A stretch of 17,297 nucleotides of DNA from Desulfobacteraceae bacterium (GCA_003599475.1 QZKK01000181.1:1-17297); one strand, 5' to 3'; shown: positions 7,190 through 14,220, numbered from the stretch's first letter. The notes: generated by a model not told the origin, from the letters alone. Numbers and translations: made by a program.

Positions 7190-9245
7190 AACAAAGCCGA
7201 AGATCGTAAAAGTGACAAAACCCCCGTTAGAAGCGGAAGTCTCAAAGTCTAAAAAACTGGCGGATCCTGTGAAAGCGTCCATCGACGAAGCCACCCAGGA
7301 AATGATTGCGCGGGCGCAGGAACTGGGGATCGAAACGGTCTTTGACAGGGCAGAAAATATGAAACCCTGTAGTATCGGCGTTCAGGGGACCTGTTGTAAA
7401 AACTGCGCCATGGGACCGTGCCGGCTTCCGCTTCCCAAATCGGGAATCGAAGGTGAAGATGATCGGAAAGGACTCTGCGGGGCCACTGCCAATACCATTG
7501 CGGCTCGAAATTTCATCCGGATGATCGCCGGAGGGGCTGCCGCTCATTCGGACCACGGAAGGAGTGTTGCCGAAGTTTTTATGTCCGCGGCCCGAAAAGA
7601 GACCGATGCCTATAAAATAAAAGATGCCGGAAAACTCCTGTCCATCGCTCCCTACTTCGATGTTGCGACCACCGTCGAGGTGGAGGGCCTGAAGCTGGAC
7701 CGGGATCTCGATGAAATTGCGCTCGAAGTGGCCGAAAAGGCGCTGAATGAATGGGGGAAGTCTGAGGGAGAGCTTTGCTATCTGAAACGGGCGCCCGCGC
7801 CGCTCTATGAAAAATGGAAAAAAAACGGCGTTCTTCCAAGAAATATCGACAGAGAGATCGTTGAGATCATGCATCGGACCCACATCGGTGTGGACCAGGA
7901 CTACAAAAATCTGATCAAACAGGGAACCCGAGCGGCCATCGCAGACGGCTGGGGGGGGTCCATGCTGGCCACGGACCTTCAGGACATCCTTTTCGGCACT
8001 CCCTACCCGCTTCAGTCCGAAGCCAATCTCGGCGTACTGAAGGAAGACCATGTGAACATCGTGATCCATGGTCACGAACCGGTTCTTTCCGAGATGATCG
8101 TTGCCGCCGCACAAACCAAAGAGATGATCGCATATGCAAAATCAAGAGGGGCCAAGGGGATCCAGCTTTCCGGAATCTGCTGTACCGCCAACGAGGTACT
8201 GCAGCGCCACGGTGTTCCCCTATGCGGCACATTTTTGCAGCAGGAGCTGGCGATCATTACCGGGGCCTGCGATGCCATGGTGGTCGACATCCAGTGCATC
8301 ATGCAAAATATCGCTAATGTCGCCAAATGTTTCCACACCAAACTGATCACCACCCATCCCATCGCGAAAATGGAGCAGGAGAACGTGATTCACATCGAAT
8401 TCGATGAACACCACGCCATGGAAGATGCCGAAAAGATTGTCAAACTGGCCATCGACAACTTCCAAAACAGAGGGGCCGAGGTGATGATCCCCAGGCATAA
8501 AAGCACTCAGATTGCCGGCTTCGGTGTGGAATCGATCGAATACCATTTGGGCGGGATGTTCCGCGGCTCTTATTACACGTTAAACGACAACATCATCAAC
8601 GGTCGTATCCGGGGCGTTGCCGGTGTGGTTGGCTGCAATAACGCCAGAACCAGACACAACGAGGGCCATATTGCGGTGGTAAAAGAGCTGATCAAAAAAG
8701 ACGTCCTGGTGCTGACTACCGGGTGCAACGGGATTGCCTGCGCCATGGAAGGGCTGCTGACTCCGGAAACCGCCGGAGTATTCTGCGGACCCGGGCTTGC
8801 GGAAGTGTGTGAAACCGTGGGGATCCCGCCGGTTCTTCATCTGGGGTCCTGCGTCGACAACAGCCGGATTCTGCTGGCGGCAACCGAAATGGTCAAAGCC
8901 GGAGGACTCGGAAACGATATTTCCGACCTGCCGGCAGCCGGCAGCGCACCCGAATGGATGAGCGAAAAAGCCATCAGCATCGGGCATTATTTTGTGGCAT
9001 CCGGCGTCTATACGGTCTTCGGGGTCGGTCTGCCGGTATCCGGAGCCCCGGTGTTTCGAAAGTATCTGTTCGAGCATTTCGAAAAACTCTACGGCGGCAT
9101 GTGGGATGTCGAAGTCGATCCGATTGCGCATGCGCGGAAGATGATCGCCCACATCGATAAGAAACGGCAGGCATTGGGCATCAATAAGGCCAGGGAAAGA
9201 GTTATGGTCGATATGGCGACTCGCCGGGAGCTCGCAGCCGGATAA
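7179..9245 (+). CDS. cooS: Anaerobic Ni-Fe carbon monoxide dehydrogenase catalytic subunit CooS
   Basis: This 688-residue cytoplasmic enzyme oxidises CO to CO2 (reversibly) as a homodimer, passing electrons to a ferredoxin-type partner. Every metal ligand is present: D-cluster C64 and C72; B-cluster C73, C76, C81 and C100; C-cluster (Ni-Fe-S) H299, C335, C373, C486, C516 and C558. The acid-base residues H123 (HSDHG) and K597 (SEKAISIG) are also there. Relative to the C. hydrogenoformans enzyme, as I recall it, spacing matches from C335 to C516, while the loop before C558 is about 8 residues shorter and the B-cluster loop slightly longer. The frame is open from 7035, but ATG 7179 is chosen because AAAGGAGA (7163-7170) precedes it and upstream codons belong to tctA. 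No cooC, cooF, cooJ, hydrogenase or acs gene is nearby, so the electron partner and nickel-insertion factor must lie elsewhere. Confidence 0.97.
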   Translation: MADETKPKIVKVTKPPLEAEVSKSKKLADPVKASIDEATQEMIARAQELGIETVFDRAENMKPCSIGVQGTCCKNCAMGPCRLPLPKSGIEGEDDRKGLCGATANTIAARNFIRMIAGGAAAHSDHGRSVAEVFMSAARKETDAYKIKDAGKLLSIAPYFDVATTVEVEGLKLDRDLDEIALEVAEKALNEWGKSEGELCYLKRAPAPLYEKWKKNGVLPRNIDREIVEIMHRTHIGVDQDYKNLIKQGTRAAIADGWGGSMLATDLQDILFGTPYPLQSEANLGVLKEDHVNIVIHGHEPVLSEMIVAAAQTKEMIAYAKSRGAKGIQLSGICCTANEVLQRHGVPLCGTFLQQELAIITGACDAMVVDIQCIMQNIANVAKCFHTKLITTHPIAKMEQENVIHIEFDEHHAMEDAEKIVKLAIDNFQNRGAEVMIPRHKSTQIAGFGVESIEYHLGGMFRGSYYTLNDNIINGRIRGVAGVVGCNNARTRHNEGHIAVVKELIKKDVLVLTTGCNGIACAMEGLLTPETAGVFCGPGLAEVCETVGIPPVLHLGSCVDNSRILLAATEMVKAGGLGNDISDLPAAGSAPEWMSEKAISIGHYFVASGVYTVFGVGLPVSGAPVFRKYLFEHFEKLYGGMWDVEVDPIAHARKMIAHIDKKRQALGINKARERVMVDMATRRELAAG

Positions 9246-9309
9246 TGGACTCACCCGGTTGCACAAGAATCTCATTTCCGAGAGAGCGGTGGCGCAGGGG
9301 ACAAAAGCG

Positions 9310-9326
9310 GCGGACATTTTTTCCGC
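9310..9326 (+). terminator. Weak hairpin after cooS, possible operon end
   Basis: GCGGA (9310-9314) and TCCGC (9322-9326) form a 5-bp stem around a T-rich 7-nt loop, 65 nt after the cooS stop. No U-run follows directly, so intrinsic termination is doubtful. It is listed because it is the only hairpin I see between cooS and the stress-protein gene. Confidence 0.2.
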
Positions 9327-9347
9327 GTCTTCATTTTGAAAGCGTTT

Positions 9348-9374
9348 TTCGTGTACTTCGGGTGTTTCGTGGTT
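9348..9374. repeat. 9-bp degenerate tandem repeat, three copies
   Basis: Three head-to-tail units read TTCGTGTAC, TTCGGGTGT and TTCGTGGTT with an exact 9-bp period. The tract lies in the 168-bp gap between cooS and the universal stress protein gene, 40 nt before the latter's start codon. I recall TTCGTGT-type runs as a recurrent intergenic motif in several environmental bacterial genomes. Their function is unknown to me. Confidence 0.6.
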
Positions 9375-9413
9375 TAACTTGAAATCGAGATCCCAACTCG
9401 GGAGGTTTGAAAA

Positions 9414-9848
9414 ATGTACAAGAAAATACTTGCCCCTTTAGACGGGTCAAAACGTGCCGAGACCATCCTGCCCCATGTGGAGGATTTGGCGATCCGCTAT
9501 CGAGGCCAGGTCGTTTTTCTACAGGTCATCGAAATTATAGAACCGTTTGCGGCTGCGGAATTTGCCTTTAGTACGCAGGAAAATTACGATGCCTTGCGGA
9601 AACAAGCGGAAGCGTATCTGTCGGGAATCAAGGGAGAGTTTCGCGAGAAGGGGATCGACGCCAGCATCCGCCTTGCCCACGGGCCGGTCGTGGAAGCCAT
9701 TATCGAGGTTGCAGAGCAAGAAAACGCAGGGCTGATCGCCATCGCCAGCCATGGCCGGACTGGTTTATCCAGGGTATTTTACGGCAGTGTGTCGGCCGGC
9801 GTCCTTCACCGAATCGACCGCCCGCTGCTGCTGATTCGATCCGCCTGA
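9414..9848 (+). CDS. Universal stress protein (UspA family), single domain
   Basis: This 144-residue cytoplasmic protein is a complete single Usp domain. It begins YKKILAPLDGSKRAETILPH, with the ATP-contacting Asp of PLDGS, and ends with the nucleotide-binding block IASHGRTGLSRVFYGSVS followed by VLHRIDRPLLLIR. The HGRTG-x6-GS pattern indicates the ATP-binding branch. GGAGGT (9401-9406) lies 7 nt upstream of the ATG. It follows cooS by 168 nt with a weak hairpin and a tandem repeat between, so it may have its own promoter. Usp proteins commonly respond to energy or redox stress; nothing in the sequence ties it to CO metabolism apart from position. Confidence 0.92.
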   Translation: MYKKILAPLDGSKRAETILPHVEDLAIRYRGQVVFLQVIEIIEPFAAAEFAFSTQENYDALRKQAEAYLSGIKGEFREKGIDASIRLAHGPVVEAIIEVAEQENAGLIAIASHGRTGLSRVFYGSVSAGVLHRIDRPLLLIRSA

Positions 9849-9899
9849 CGGCTCCGGTCTCTTAACCATCGATGAAGACGTATCTCGATTGTTTTCCGT

Positions 9900-10001
9900 G
9901 TCTTCTGAACCAGGCGCTCAGGGCGGCACGAGTAGCTACAGAAGACGAAAGGTAAAATGCCGCGTGATTGCCCGCGACATCGGTGTCGCAGAAGGCGGCA
10001 T
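9900..10001 (+). other. Two consecutive stem-loops between usp and the Ala-rich gene
   Basis: Stem A pairs GTCTTCTG (9900-9907) with CAGAAGAC (9939-9946). Stem B pairs ATGCCGC (9957-9963) with GCGGCAT (9995-10001) and encloses a tighter hairpin, GCGACA (9974-9979) with TGTCGC (9984-9989), closed by a TCGG tetraloop. All arms are perfect. Stem B ends 6 nt before the ribosome site of the next gene. No U-run follows, so a translational leader or small RNA is as likely as a terminator. Folded by eye. Confidence 0.3.
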
Positions 10002-10021
10002 GGTATTGAAAGGACCCGAAG

Positions 10022-10678
10022 ATGACCACAAATCCAGGCAATGAAGGCGAATCGAAAGCTGCTTTTTCGGAAGCCGACGAATCTCCGTTGCAAGTGGACA
10101 AATGGTATGCCATTGGACAAGAATTGCGACTGTGCATCAAAGGATTCTATTCTTACGGAAAAGCAGATTCTGAGAGCGGCAGAGGGGGGGAGTCTCTATG
10201 CCGGGTAACCGCAGACGATTCAAACATGGACCCCGGGGGCAAACCGGAAATGAAGGTCATCGCAGAGGTCCCCTGGACAAAATCGGACAGTGTGGCCTTG
10301 GCCGTGTTTACGGCAAAATCTTTAGCGAATTTCATCCACTGGAGGTTTTCAAAAGCCAAGGTCTCAAAATGGGCGATCGAGGCTGCGATAGATTGGCTCA
10401 AAGATCCGTCGGGAAAAAATTCGACTGCCGCGAGTGCCGCTGCCGATTCGGCTTATGCGTCTGCAAAATCCTGCGGTGTACCTGAGCGGTATGCGGCGGA
10501 ATCGGCTGCATTGTGTGCAAGGTGCGCTGCATCCGGCTCCGGAAAGGCGGCTGTTCACTTTGCAATCTGCGGCGTGGAAACGGCGGTCAAATCGGCGGCA
10601 TGGAAGGGGGGACCGTCCGCAAAGCAAAAGGCGCTTCGGCGTATAGGAAAAATGCTGCGGAAGAAGTATTTCAAATGA
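10022..10678 (+). CDS. Unrecognised Ala-rich helical protein, possibly immunity-like
   Basis: I do not firmly recognise this 218-residue protein. It has no signal peptide or membrane segment. The first 90 residues are polar and low in complexity. From about residue 118 (WAIEAAIDWLKDPSG) it becomes an Ala/Ser-rich helical array with regularly spaced Cys and Ala (CGVPERYAAESAALCARCAA) and ends in a basic tail, LRRIGKMLRKKYFK. The E-A-A-x-x-WL followed by Ala-rich repeats recalls helical putative immunity proteins of the Imm5 type found near polymorphic toxins, but this is only a resemblance. GAAAGGA (10008-10014) sits 7 nt before the ATG, which supports translation. No toxin gene is adjacent; the neighbours are a stress protein and an AbiEii-like module. 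Confidence 0.6.
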   Translation: MTTNPGNEGESKAAFSEADESPLQVDKWYAIGQELRLCIKGFYSYGKADSESGRGGESLCRVTADDSNMDPGGKPEMKVIAEVPWTKSDSVALAVFTAKSLANFIHWRFSKAKVSKWAIEAAIDWLKDPSGKNSTAASAAADSAYASAKSCGVPERYAAESAALCARCAASGSGKAAVHFAICGVETAVKSAAWKGGPSAKQKALRRIGKMLRKKYFK

Positions 10679-10686
10679 CGGAGGGC

Positions 10687-10705
10687 GCCGCAGCAGTCTT
10701 GCGGC
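10687..10705 (+). terminator. Hairpin after the Ala-rich gene
   Basis: GCCGCA (10687-10692) and TGCGGC (10700-10705) form a perfect 6-bp GC-rich stem with a 7-nt loop, 8 nt after the stop codon. There is no U-run behind it, so it is a weak terminator candidate at best. Confidence 0.28.
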
Positions 10706-10720
10706 AATGAATCGCTTCAT

Positions 10721-10734
10721 ATTTCACTTGAAAT
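10721..10734. promoter_or_regulatory. Inverted repeat upstream of the AbiEii-like module
   Basis: ATTTCA-CT-TGAAAT is a perfect 6-bp inverted repeat with a 2-nt spacer, lying 82 nt before the preferred start of the small upstream gene. AbiE-type modules are often autorepressed at inverted repeats, so this may be an operator. Its overlap with the ATG at 10733 is one reason to prefer the later start for that gene. Confidence 0.25.
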
Positions 10735-10816
10735 GCAGGCTGAATCAGTCTTAAATAGAAACTGCCGCAGACAGAAATCGTTCTCAGTCCCTGAAGCAAG
10801 GGGGATATATCAGGAT

Positions 10817-11080
10817 ATGTCGATAACCACCATGAATGTGTCGACCCGATATTCTCTATCGGAGGAGAAGCTGGCGCTGTTCATTAAGGGAAATCGTTTC
10901 CCGTCCGAGTACGATGTACATATATGCGCTTTTTTCGGAGAGGTTCCGCTAAGCGACATCATGAGATTTTGCCTGAAGCAGGGAGTCGGTCTCGGCGCAT
11001 TGAAGTGCTATTACGAGAATCACGTAAGGAATCGATGTCCGAGCAAGAGCGTCGAGGAGATGCTGCAATATGCAGAATAA
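10817..11080 (+). CDS. Small unrecognised protein, putative partner (antitoxin) of the AbiEii-like protein
   Basis: This 87-residue protein, counted from ATG 10817, precedes and overlaps the nucleotidyltransferase gene by 11 bp, the layout of a toxin-antitoxin pair with the antitoxin first. It is too short to be AbiEi, the usual winged-helix antitoxin (roughly 180-200 residues), and I cannot assign a family. It has an RYSLSEEKLALFIKGNRF N-terminal part, a central YDVHICAFFGEVPLSDIMRF, and a helical end. The frame is open to an earlier ATG at 10733, which would give 115 residues. That extension reads like non-coding sequence and lacks a ribosome site, while AAGGGGG (10797-10803) lies upstream of 10817, though at a long spacing. 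The start is therefore uncertain. Confidence 0.55.
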   Translation: MSITTMNVSTRYSLSEEKLALFIKGNRFPSEYDVHICAFFGEVPLSDIMRFCLKQGVGLGALKCYYENHVRNRCPSKSVEEMLQYAE

Positions 11081-11720
11081 TACGCTTGGCTGGATGGATC
11101 TGCTGAGAATCGCCTGCAGGATCGTTGAAAATGCCAACGTCAAGGACTGGACCTTCGGAGGCGGTACCGCTTTAATGACATACTACAATCACCGGAGAAG
11201 CAAAGATGTAGATATATTCATTACAGATGTACAGATGATCACGTATCTGTCGCCCAGGCTGAACGATTTTTCACAAGGATTCACCGAAGAGTATAGCGAG
11301 CAGTCGAATTTTTTAAAGCTTTACTTCCCTGACGCCGAAATCGACTTTATCGTGGCTCCTCACCTTACGGAAAACTGCTTCATTTTAAAAACCCTGTCCG
11401 AAGACCTTCCGAAAATCAAGGTTGAGACCCCGGAGGAGATATGCGTCAAAAAGCTGTTTTACAGGGCTGAAACGTTAAAAATAAGAGATGTCTTCGATGT
11501 CGCCGCAGTCATTAGAGATGATGAACAGAGGTTGTTGAATCATATCGACGTGTATAGAGGCAGGACGGACATACTTGCGGCGCAGTTTGCGCTCGCCAAA
11601 TCGAGATATCATGAGGAAATCGAGAAGCTGGATATCCTCGATTTTGATTTGAAAAGAGACGCACTGGAACTGTTCGAAAGTTTTTTGCGCAATTGCGCTT
11701 CGATTCTTCCCCTAAGCTGA
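11070..11720 (+). CDS. Nucleotidyltransferase, AbiEii/AbiGii toxin family
   Basis: This 216-residue protein is a polymerase-beta-type nucleotidyltransferase of the AbiEii/AbiGii toxin family. Known members act as bacteriostatic toxins in phage defence and plasmid maintenance; related enzymes add nucleotides to tRNA. The signature is intact: FGGGTALM (29-36), then HRRSKDVDIFI (41-51) with the metal-binding D46 and D48. The C-terminal family block EEICVKKLFYRAETLKIRDVFDVAAV is present too. It is shorter than typical AbiEii (about 270-300 residues), ending soon after the helical region. GAGGAG (11054-11059) lies 10 nt upstream and the start overlaps the preceding small gene, so the pair is translationally coupled. 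A 12-bp palindrome, GCGCAATTGCGC (11687-11698), falls within its last codons. Confidence 0.85.
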   Translation: MQNNTLGWMDLLRIACRIVENANVKDWTFGGGTALMTYYNHRRSKDVDIFITDVQMITYLSPRLNDFSQGFTEEYSEQSNFLKLYFPDAEIDFIVAPHLTENCFILKTLSEDLPKIKVETPEEICVKKLFYRAETLKIRDVFDVAAVIRDDEQRLLNHIDVYRGRTDILAAQFALAKSRYHEEIEKLDILDFDLKRDALELFESFLRNCASILPLS

Positions 11721-11764
11721 AAGCGCTGATTGGGAACAAACCGCTTCTTCCCTAAACGGGGTTG

Positions 11765-12811
11765 CTACCCTTTGAGCACGGCCAACCAGTCCTCAACTTC
11801 GATGCCCGGGGTCTCGACCGCACCGCCGGAGTAAAAGTCTCTAAGCGCGATTCCTGCGTCCCCGACGGCTCTTCCTTCAAGGATGGACTCCAATGATGAA
11901 ACGGCGCTTTGGGGGAAGCAGAAGAAGTCCCCTGAGATCGCCACCTGCCGGAACCGGCCGTCGGAAACCTCGAAATCGGCCCTGATCAACCCGCCTTTTG
12001 CCTTGTGAATTCGGTGGAGGATCTTCGTGCCTGAGCGGATGACGACGTCCCGGCCGGCCCTCTTTCTTCCTTTCCGGAAAAGCCACTCTTCTGTCGTCAT
12101 CCACTCCCTCAACCTGTTTACCTCCTCCCGAAGCGGTTCATCGATGACATCGGGGGCCATCGGGCACAGGAGGGCCTGGAACGCTTCGGCCATCATCCCG
12201 TTCAATCGATCCTCGCTCCACTCTCTTGCACCGCTTCCGAGTTCGCGCCGGATGGTGGTGAGGTTGGATGCGAGACTTTTGTGCACCTTGTCGCGGAACT
12301 TCTCGTCCGGCACCTTCAAGACCCTGCACATCATCTCGAAGTCGAAGTCCACAATCAGGTTGCCCACGAACACAATGCAGTCTTCGATCTCGCCTGCGCC
12401 GGTGCCTGAGATCTTGCGGCCCCCCACAACGATATCGTTGACCGGCTTATATTCGGCCGCGATGCCGATCCGCCTGTAAACTTCAATGACCGGTTTCAGA
12501 AATTTGCGGTAGAACGATTCCTTTCCAGGGGGAGCGGCAGGGTTTTTCCGGTGAAGAATCAGTTGGAAAAAAAGCTGTTTGCCGTCGAGGTATACCGCAC
12601 CGCCCCCCACCTCCCTCCGGAAAACAGGGATGCCGGCGGACCTGCAGAAGTCGAGATCCACTTCTTGAAGGACATCCTGATGGAAGCCGATGCAGACGTA
12701 AGGCGTTGCAGGCGAAACGAGACAAAGCGCCTCGCGCCCGAGCCGTGCGAGGGCATGATAGATGAGCTGCGATTCCTCCCAAGTCCGCTTTCCCAGGTTG
12801 TAGAGTTTCAT
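11765..12811 (-). CDS. lplA: Lipoate-protein ligase A with C-terminal accessory domain
   Basis: This 348-residue cytoplasmic enzyme activates free lipoate (or octanoate) with ATP and transfers it to E2/GcvH-type lipoyl domains. The adenylate-binding motif is RREVGGGAVYLD (65-76); the family usually has RRxSGGGAVxHD, so Ser is Val and His is Leu here. The catalytic lysine is K133 in GRKISGTG, at the same number as in E. coli LplA. A C-terminal accessory domain (about 260-348) is present, so this is a full-length rather than bipartite LplA. It starts 8 nt after the phosphatase stop on the - strand with only a weak ribosome site, suggesting co-translation. It converges with the AbiEii-like gene across a 44-bp gap that holds only a weak GGGAA/TTCCC stem. 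Confidence 0.9.
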   Translation of the reverse strand: MKLYNLGKRTWEESQLIYHALARLGREALCLVSPATPYVCIGFHQDVLQEVDLDFCRSAGIPVFRREVGGGAVYLDGKQLFFQLILHRKNPAAPPGKESFYRKFLKPVIEVYRRIGIAAEYKPVNDIVVGGRKISGTGAGEIEDCIVFVGNLIVDFDFEMMCRVLKVPDEKFRDKVHKSLASNLTTIRRELGSGAREWSEDRLNGMMAEAFQALLCPMAPDVIDEPLREEVNRLREWMTTEEWLFRKGRKRAGRDVVIRSGTKILHRIHKAKGGLIRADFEVSDGRFRQVAISGDFFCFPQSAVSSLESILEGRAVGDAGIALRDFYSGGAVETPGIEVEDWLAVLKG

Positions 12812-12819
12812 TTGCCGGC

Positions 12820-13980
12820 CTAAGCTTCTGTTGACTTTACGATCACCAGCGTTACGTCGTCTTCCTGGGGGAGGGCGCCGCGGAAGGCATTCACTTCATC
12901 GAGGATTGCCTGCAGGATGGAATCGGATGTCTCAGCGGCATGGTTGCGAAGGACCGATTCCAGGCGCTTTTTTCCGAAGAGTTCGTCTTCCGAATTGCGC
13001 GTTTCCCAGATGCCGTCGGTTCCGATGCACAAGATCTGGCCCGGCTTGAATTCGAGAGACCGCTCTTCGTAGTCAGAATTCGGGTCGACCCCCAACGGCA
13101 ATCCTTTTCCCCCGAGATAAACAAAGGAATCAGCGGATGAATCGTAAAGCATTGCCGGATCATGGCCGGCTCGCACCCATTCCATAAAGCGCCCCCCCTT
13201 AGAGATCCGTGCGAGAAATATCGTCATGAACTGCCCCGAAAAATCGACGTCTCTGGTAAATTCCCGGTTGATGTCGGAAACGATATCCTTCAATTTTCCG
13301 GCCAAGGAGGAACGCAATCTGAGCAGGGCACGGGCCGTCGTCATCATCAGGGCGGAGGGGATTCCGTGATCCGTCACATCGCCGACAACCACACAGAGTT
13401 TTTCTTGCCCGTGTTCGCCGACACATAAGTAATCGAAATAATCTCCGCCGGTCTCTTCACAGTAACGCGTAACTCCCCCGATATCCAGCCCCTTCACCTG
13501 AGGATGCGTCTGGGGAAGAAGCTGCTTCTGAATCTCCTTTGCCACCGAAAGCGCCTGTTGGACCCGATAATGCTCCTGGAGCTGTGGACCGACTTGATTG
13601 AACACCTGCGCCAGCTCCAGGAGCTCCCGTCCGGACCGGATCTCCACCCGCGTGCTGAAGTCCCCTTTGGCCAATTTTTGGGCTGCCTGGGCAAGAATTT
13701 TCAGAGGTCTTGTAACGGTGCGTGAAAACACCAAGGCCGACACCGCCGCAATCAATGAGAGAACGAAAAGGAAGCCGGCAGTGACGCTTTCCACCCGTTC
13801 CACCCGGTCATCGATAGACTGCAATAGTTCTTCTCCGGCTTCATCCCTCTGCTCCTTCACCTGTTCTTTAAGCGAATCCGCCATGATGCGAACGTTGTGG
13901 ATACCGAGCGTCCTCAAAGACACAAGCGGAATGAGCGATATCAACAGAAACAAAAGCATCAGCTTCCAGTGGAATTTCAT
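12820..13980 (-). CDS. Membrane HAMP/SpoIIE-type serine phosphatase (PP2C/RsbU-like)
   Basis: This 386-residue inner-membrane signalling protein has a transmembrane helix near 7-27, a short external loop (about 28-65), a second helix near 67-87 and a HAMP linker (about 88-140). A helix with the AKEIQKQLLPQ motif (147-157) leads into a SpoIIE/PPM phosphatase domain to the C-terminus. Metal-binding motifs are intact: GGDYFD (178-183), GDVTDHG (200-206, where RsbU-type proteins usually have GDVSGHG), TDGIWE, and EDDVTLV near the end. Such enzymes dephosphorylate an anti-sigma-factor antagonist or similar partner. No such partner gene is nearby. AAAGGAAAG lies just upstream of the ATG on the - strand. 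It is the first gene of a two-gene unit with lplA. Confidence 0.92.
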   Translation of the reverse strand: MKFHWKLMLLFLLISLIPLVSLRTLGIHNVRIMADSLKEQVKEQRDEAGEELLQSIDDRVERVESVTAGFLFVLSLIAAVSALVFSRTVTRPLKILAQAAQKLAKGDFSTRVEIRSGRELLELAQVFNQVGPQLQEHYRVQQALSVAKEIQKQLLPQTHPQVKGLDIGGVTRYCEETGGDYFDYLCVGEHGQEKLCVVVGDVTDHGIPSALMMTTARALLRLRSSLAGKLKDIVSDINREFTRDVDFSGQFMTIFLARISKGGRFMEWVRAGHDPAMLYDSSADSFVYLGGKGLPLGVDPNSDYEERSLEFKPGQILCIGTDGIWETRNSEDELFGKKRLESVLRNHAAETSDSILQAILDEVNAFRGALPQEDDVTLVIVKSTEA

Positions 13981-14089
13981 CGCTTTCCTTTTATTGCCGG
14001 GCGGTAAAGAATCGAGGCAGCCGCGATTGAAAAGACCCGGAAAACTCTCAAATCATTCATACTCTTGGAAATTCAATAACGTACATTAA

Positions 14090-14105
14090 AGCACACCTGG
14101 AGCCA
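14090..14105 (-). promoter_or_regulatory. Candidate sigma-54 promoter of the phosphatase-lplA unit
   Basis: Read on the - strand the site is TGGCTCCAGGTGTGCT. It has the TGGC (-24) and TGCT (-12) blocks at the correct spacing for sigma-54, with mismatches at the fifth and twelfth bases of the consensus. The start of transcription would fall near 14078, about 98 nt before the phosphatase ATG. Weaker than the site at 111-126, and sequence pattern is the only support. Confidence 0.3.
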
Positions 14106-14131
14106 GTTGGAAAGCGGCTGAATTCCCACTT

Positions 14132-14220
14132 CCGGAGGGGCATTGCAGTATGCGCACGCAGTTGGGACCCAACAGCCGGTCCTCCGGCACCGGTCGAGAG
14201 ACATCCTCCCGGAGGACCGG
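14132..14220. repeat. Cluster of GC-rich inverted repeats
   Basis: CCGGTCCTCCGG (14176-14187) and CCGGAGGACCGG (14209-14220) are perfect 12-bp inverted repeats around a 21-nt loop. A third copy of the core, CCGGAGG (14132-14138), can pair with CCTCCGG (14181-14187) instead, so two folds compete. GTTGGGACCCAAC (14161-14173), a 13-bp odd palindrome, lies between them. There is no U-run on either side, so this is not a simple terminator. It is far upstream of both flanking operons. Confidence 0.55.

Noticed and set aside
9348..9374. CRISPR-like array
   Set aside because: The units are 9 bp with no spacers, and no cas gene is present in the window.
11687..11698. 12-bp palindrome GCGCAATTGCGC at the end of the AbiEii-like gene as a terminator
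   Set aside because: It lies inside the coding sequence, has no hairpin loop of its own, and no U-run follows on either strand.
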